A DNA stretch of 64,000 nt from an alpha proteobacterium SCGC AAA536-K22. GTDB taxonomy: Bacteria; Pseudomonadota; Alphaproteobacteria; Puniceispirillales; Marisalimonadaceae. The stretch is taken from NCBI GenBank assembly GCA_000421325.1, contig ATWQ01000001.1, positions 1 to 64,000 on the forward strand. Direction: 5' to 3'. Shown here piece by piece: positions 60,620-64,000 of the stretch; the first letter of the stretch is position 1, and the number at the start of each line of letters is the position of its first letter. The notes beneath the pieces were generated by a model. The model searched no databases. It was not told the origin of the DNA and was given only the letters and a program-made list of their open reading frames with translations. The position numbers and the translations under genes are program-made.

Positions 60620-61594
60620 ATGTACAAGTTTTTAATAAAAAAGAAATTTCAAGACTTAAATGATAATGAAATATTATCTCTTGCAATTGTTAGTTTAGAA
60701 GAAGATATAAAATTATATGATGAGTATTCTTCTCATTTTCTTATAAATTACCCAGAAACATCAAAAATGTTTAAACAAATGTCTATTTTAAAAAATAAAA
60801 ATAGAAAAAAATTAGTTGAATTACATAAAAAAAAATTTGGTGAGACTCTAAGCATTACTAACCAAAAAAAAATTACTAATTATTTCAAAAGAAAACCTGA
60901 ATGGTTGGTGATAAAGAATTCTATTGAAAAAGTTAGAAATGAAATTATTGAAATGGAAACTATTTCTGCCGAATTTTATAATTCATTTGCTAAAAAATCC
61001 CAAAATATTGAAATTAGAAATTTACTTACTGACTTAGCATTAATGAGTAGAGAGCAGAAAGATAATGCTAAATTTATATTATTGAATGCTCAAAAAACAA
61101 TAAGTGCCAAAGAGGAAGTTACTAAAGATAAAAGACAGTTTATTTTAACATGGGTCCAGCCAGGTCTTGCCGGTCTTATGGATGGATCAGTTTCAACTTT
61201 AGCTCCAATTTTTGCTACTGCTTTCGCAACAAAAGATAGTCATACAACATTATTAGTTGGTTTAGCAGCATCTATAGGAGCTGGGATTTCAATGGGTTTT
61301 ACAGAAGCTGTACATGATGATGGAGTAATATCAGGTAGAGGTTCACCAATAAAGCGAGGATTTTCCTCAGGTATTATGACCACAATAGGGGGGTTAGGTC
61401 ATGCACTTCCATATTTGATTTCTGATTTTTATGTTGCAACAGTGATTGCAATGTTTTTTGTACTAGTTGAGCTTTGGGCTATTGCATGGATACAAGCTAA
61501 ATATATGGAAATTAAATTTACAAAAGCTGTGTTTCAAGTGGTTTTTGGGGGATCACTAGTTCTGGCTGCTGGTATATTGATAGGCGGAGGTTAA
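60620..61594 (+). CDS. MbfA-like protein: ferritin-like N-terminal domain plus VIT1/CCC1-type membrane domain
   Basis: QPGLAGLMDGSVSTLAPIFATAFAT; GLAASIGAGISMGFTEAVHDDG; N-terminal helical domain LAIVSLEEDIKLYDEYS; Fur box upstream. Confidence 0.88.
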   Translation: MYKFLIKKKFQDLNDNEILSLAIVSLEEDIKLYDEYSSHFLINYPETSKMFKQMSILKNKNRKKLVELHKKKFGETLSITNQKKITNYFKRKPEWLVIKNSIEKVRNEIIEMETISAEFYNSFAKKSQNIEIRNLLTDLALMSREQKDNAKFILLNAQKTISAKEEVTKDKRQFILTWVQPGLAGLMDGSVSTLAPIFATAFATKDSHTTLLVGLAASIGAGISMGFTEAVHDDGVISGRGSPIKRGFSSGIMTTIGGLGHALPYLISDFYVATVIAMFFVLVELWAIAWIQAKYMEIKFTKAVFQVVFGGSLVLAAGILIGGG

Positions 61595-61636
61595 AAAAAA
61601 TATATTGACATTGATAATGGTTATAGTAATTATAAT

Positions 61637-61655
61637 TATAATGATAATGATTATT
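61637..61655. promoter_or_regulatory. Fur box-like site upstream of the Fe3+-binding protein gene
   Basis: TATAATGATAATGATTATT, 16/19 match to the consensus. Confidence 0.75.
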
Positions 61656-61676
61656 AATTACATAATGGTGTTTTAA

Positions 61677-62714
61677 ATGAAAAGTCTTAAATCTTTATTA
61701 TTTTGTATTTTCAACTTAATTTTTTGTTTATCTATCTTAATTTTTGGAATTCAACGCGCTAGTGCAAAAGAGATAAATATTTACTCTTACCGAAGTCCTA
61801 CTCTTTTGGAACCATTTACTAAAGAATATGAAAAAGAATTTTCAGTAAAATTTAACGTGTTACACGCTAAGAAAGGCCTCGCGCAGAGGCTCAAATCCGA
61901 AGGGAAAAATTCTCCTGCTGATGTGATTCTTACCGTCGATATTTCAAGATTATCTGAACTTGCGGATATGGATTTAGTTAAAAATGTTAACTCAGACATA
62001 ATAAATAAAAATGTTCCAGATCATTTAAGAGATATCAATAAAAAATGGATTAGTTTATCGACTAGAGCAAGAATAATAGGTGTTTCCAAAGAAAGGGTAA
62101 ATAAAAACGAGATTAATGATATTGAAGATTTAGCAAAACCAAAGTTTAGGGGTAAAATATGTACAAGAATTGGAAGTCACCCATATAATAGAGCATTATT
62201 GGCTTCAATAGTTGCACATAAAGGTGAGATAAAAGCAAAATCATGGGCAGAAGGTTTAGTTTCAAATTTTGCAAGAAAACCAAAAGGTAATGACAGAGCA
62301 CAAGCAAAAGGAATTTACTCAGGTGAGTGTGATATAGTTTTAATGAATACCTATTATTTTGCATTAATGAAATTTAATGAAAAGAAACCTGAACAAAAAA
62401 ATTGGGCACGAGCTACTGAAGTAATATTCTATAACCAAGGTAACAGAGGGCAACATATTAACATTTCAGGTGCAGCTATTGCAAAATATTCAAAAAATAG
62501 TGAAGAAGCTTTGAAATTTATTGAATGGCTTACTATGCCAAAAGCACAGAAAATTTATGCAAATGTTAATTTTGAATATCCAGTAAATCCTAAAGTTAAA
62601 CTTGATGGTAAAATAATGGAATGGGGTACATTTAAGTCAGATAGTTTACCAATAAGTGAGATTGCTAAAAATGCAAAAAAAGCACAAATGATAATTGATC
62701 AGGTGGGTTGGTGA
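61677..62714 (+). CDS. Fe(3+) ABC transporter substrate-binding protein (FutA/FbpA-like)
   Basis: Signal peptide; INIYSYRSPTLLEPFTKEYEKEFSVKFNVLHAKKGLAQRLKSEG; GQHINISGAAIAKYSKN. Confidence 0.92.
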   Translation: MKSLKSLLFCIFNLIFCLSILIFGIQRASAKEINIYSYRSPTLLEPFTKEYEKEFSVKFNVLHAKKGLAQRLKSEGKNSPADVILTVDISRLSELADMDLVKNVNSDIINKNVPDHLRDINKKWISLSTRARIIGVSKERVNKNEINDIEDLAKPKFRGKICTRIGSHPYNRALLASIVAHKGEIKAKSWAEGLVSNFARKPKGNDRAQAKGIYSGECDIVLMNTYYFALMKFNEKKPEQKNWARATEVIFYNQGNRGQHINISGAAIAKYSKNSEEALKFIEWLTMPKAQKIYANVNFEYPVNPKVKLDGKIMEWGTFKSDSLPISEIAKNAKKAQMIIDQVGW

Positions 62715-62864
62715 TTAAAAGAAATAACTAATACCAAAATAACCAACTAATAGCCAAGCTATACCTTTAATTAAAAAAAACAGGAATAAAACAAGTCCTG
62801 TTTTTTTTATATTTATCTTTGAAATTTTAATATAATCTAGATATTTAGACAGTCTGACCGCCAT
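62715..62864 (-). CDS. Putative 49-aa membrane protein overlapping the SDR 3' end
   Basis: MAVRLSKYLDYIKISKINIKKTGLVLFLFFLIKGIAWLLVGYFGISYFF; stop abuts the futA-like stop; too short for the ORF track. Confidence 0.4.
   Translation of the reverse strand: MAVRLSKYLDYIKISKINIKKTGLVLFLFFLIKGIAWLLVGYFGISYFF
62773..62808 (+). terminator. Possible intrinsic terminator of the Fe3+-binding protein gene
   Basis: AAAAAAAACAGGA-N10-TCCTGTTTTTTTT, 13-bp perfect arms with T-tract. Confidence 0.6.
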
Positions 62865-63585
62865 TTATCTGGATTTCCGTTCCGTTTACATATGAAAATG
62901 TTTCTGAACACATTGAGTGAATAACGCCTGCTACTTCTTCAGGAGTCCCAAAACGTTTCATGGGTATTTTTTCTGTAAGCATTTTTTTACTATCTGGTGT
63001 TACCATTGAAGTTTCAATTTCACCTGGGGCAATTGCATTAACTCTTATACCCTCATGTGCCAAATCTGACGCCATTTCACGAGTTAAAGATTTTAAAGCT
63101 GCTTTAGAGGTAGCATATGCTGGTCCAGCAAATTGATGAACATTATCACTAGCAATTGACGTAACATTAATAATTACGCCTTTAGCTAATTTTAGGTTAT
63201 TAATGATTGACTGAGAAATTATTATTGGGGCAAAAAAATTAACATTAAACACTTTTCTCCAGAGGCTCAAGTCAGTATCTGCAAATCCCAATCTCTTATT
63301 ATCAGAATTTTTAGGAGAAATTGCTGCGTTATTTATTAGAGCTTTTACAGGTCTGCCATCAAGAAATTTATTTAATTCTAATAATGTTTTGTCTAAAGAG
63401 ATTTGATTTTCTAAATCTACTTGAAAATGCAATTGTTTATTATTAGACCAAGGGCATTGTGGCGCAACTTCTGAGCGTGAAAAGGTAATAACTGTCCAAC
63501 CATCATCCCAGAACTTTTTTGATGTAGCATGGCCTATACCACGACTTCCACCTGTAAGAATTATAATTTTATCATTATTTTTCAT
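62845..63585 (-). CDS. SDR family oxidoreductase
   Basis: LTGGSRGIGHATS; INNAAISP; YATSKAALKSLTREMA; GTEIQINGGQTV. Confidence 0.92.
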   Translation of the reverse strand: MKNNDKIIILTGGSRGIGHATSKKFWDDGWTVITFSRSEVAPQCPWSNNKQLHFQVDLENQISLDKTLLELNKFLDGRPVKALINNAAISPKNSDNKRLGFADTDLSLWRKVFNVNFFAPIIISQSIINNLKLAKGVIINVTSIASDNVHQFAGPAYATSKAALKSLTREMASDLAHEGIRVNAIAPGEIETSMVTPDSKKMLTEKIPMKRFGTPEEVAGVIHSMCSETFSYVNGTEIQINGGQTV

Positions 63586-63597
63586 TAATTAATTTCT

Positions 63598-63616
63598 GAT
63601 ATTGATAATCATTCTT
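63598..63616. promoter_or_regulatory. Fur box-like site upstream of the SDR gene
   Basis: GATATTGATAATCATTCTT, 16/19 match; 13 nt from the SDR start. Confidence 0.65.
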
Positions 63617-63667
63617 AACTTTAACACTAGTAGTTAACATTGCAACAATTTTTTCTTATTAGAAAGT

Positions 63668-64000
63668 TTATTTTTTTATCTTCTTTCCAAATAGTTCTAA
63701 ACGGTGATCCACCAACTCGTAACCCATATTAAGTGCTACTTGTCTTTTCATTTCTTCTAGTTCTTCGTTCTGAAATTCAATGATTTCACCACTCTCAACA
63801 TCAATTAAATGTTCATGATGTTCCCCAGCTTCTTCATATCTTGATCTACCATCTCCAATATCTAGTTTTTCAATTATACCAGCCTCTTCAAACAATTTGA
63901 TCGTTCTGTACACAGTTGCGATTGAGATTGAACGATCTTTTTCAACAGCTCTTCGATACATCTCATCCACATCAGGGTGATCAACTGAATCTTCGATTAC
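63668..64000 (-). CDS. fur: Ferric uptake regulator Fur (5' end lies beyond the window)
   Basis: SISIATVYRTIKLFEEAGIIEKLDIGDGRSRYE...HHEHLIDVESGEIIEF; frame stays open as VIEDSVDHPD to the window edge. Confidence 0.92.
   Translation of the reverse strand, partial: VIEDSVDHPDVDEMYRRAVEKDRSISIATVYRTIKLFEEAGIIEKLDIGDGRSRYEEAGEHHEHLIDVESGEIIEFQNEELEEMKRQVALNMGYELVDHRLELFGKKIKK

Noticed and set aside
1-64000. tRNA, rRNA, CRISPR arrays, insertion sequences
   Set aside because: No candidate T-loop/acceptor pattern outside coding regions, no regularly spaced repeat array and no transposase ORF was seen; a tRNAscan/Infernal run would be decisive.

Overview
AT-rich, gene-dense 64 kb window that looks like a streamlined marine alphaproteobacterial genome (inference from composition, gene content and the Fur and Pal sequence types). 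I saw no rRNA, tRNA, CRISPR array or transposase. Main blocks: (1) TPR/glycosyltransferase and CMP-sugar genes (1-2.5 kb); (2) an operon-like run of GT2, nucleoside-phosphorylase-like, SplB-like radical SAM, SDR and rhodanese genes (5.7-9.6 kb); (3) pal; (4) a sugar-acid/hydroxyacid region with tartrate dehydrogenase-like, NIPSNAP, FMN hydroxyacid oxidase and L-fuconate dehydratase genes (12-18 kb); (5) a GAF/haloalkane dehalogenase-like operon (19.8-22.2 kb); (6) a glucosylglycerate synthesis and phosphorolysis cluster (27.6-32.7 kb) with a glycerate 2-kinase nearby; (7) a GT41/OGT-like TPR protein; (8) complete urease (ureDABCEFG) and urea ABC transporter (urtABCDE) genes (35.3-46.2 kb); (9) an acyl-CoA catabolism region with a two-subunit-type acyl-CoA dehydrogenase pair (47.6-56.8 kb); (10) a four-carbon acid-sugar kinase/RraA/isopropylmalate-dehydrogenase-like block (56.9-60.3 kb); (11) an iron regulon with MbfA-like, Fe3+-binding protein, SDR and fur genes (60.4-64 kb) and several Fur boxes. 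The most interesting signals are a possible Fur-controlled small RNA on the minus strand at about 60.33-60.48 kb, an MbfA-like protein whose ferritin-like domain seems to have lost metal ligands, the SplB-like/phosphorylase pair, and two unannotated small membrane ORFs. All family calls come from reading motifs; no database search was run.
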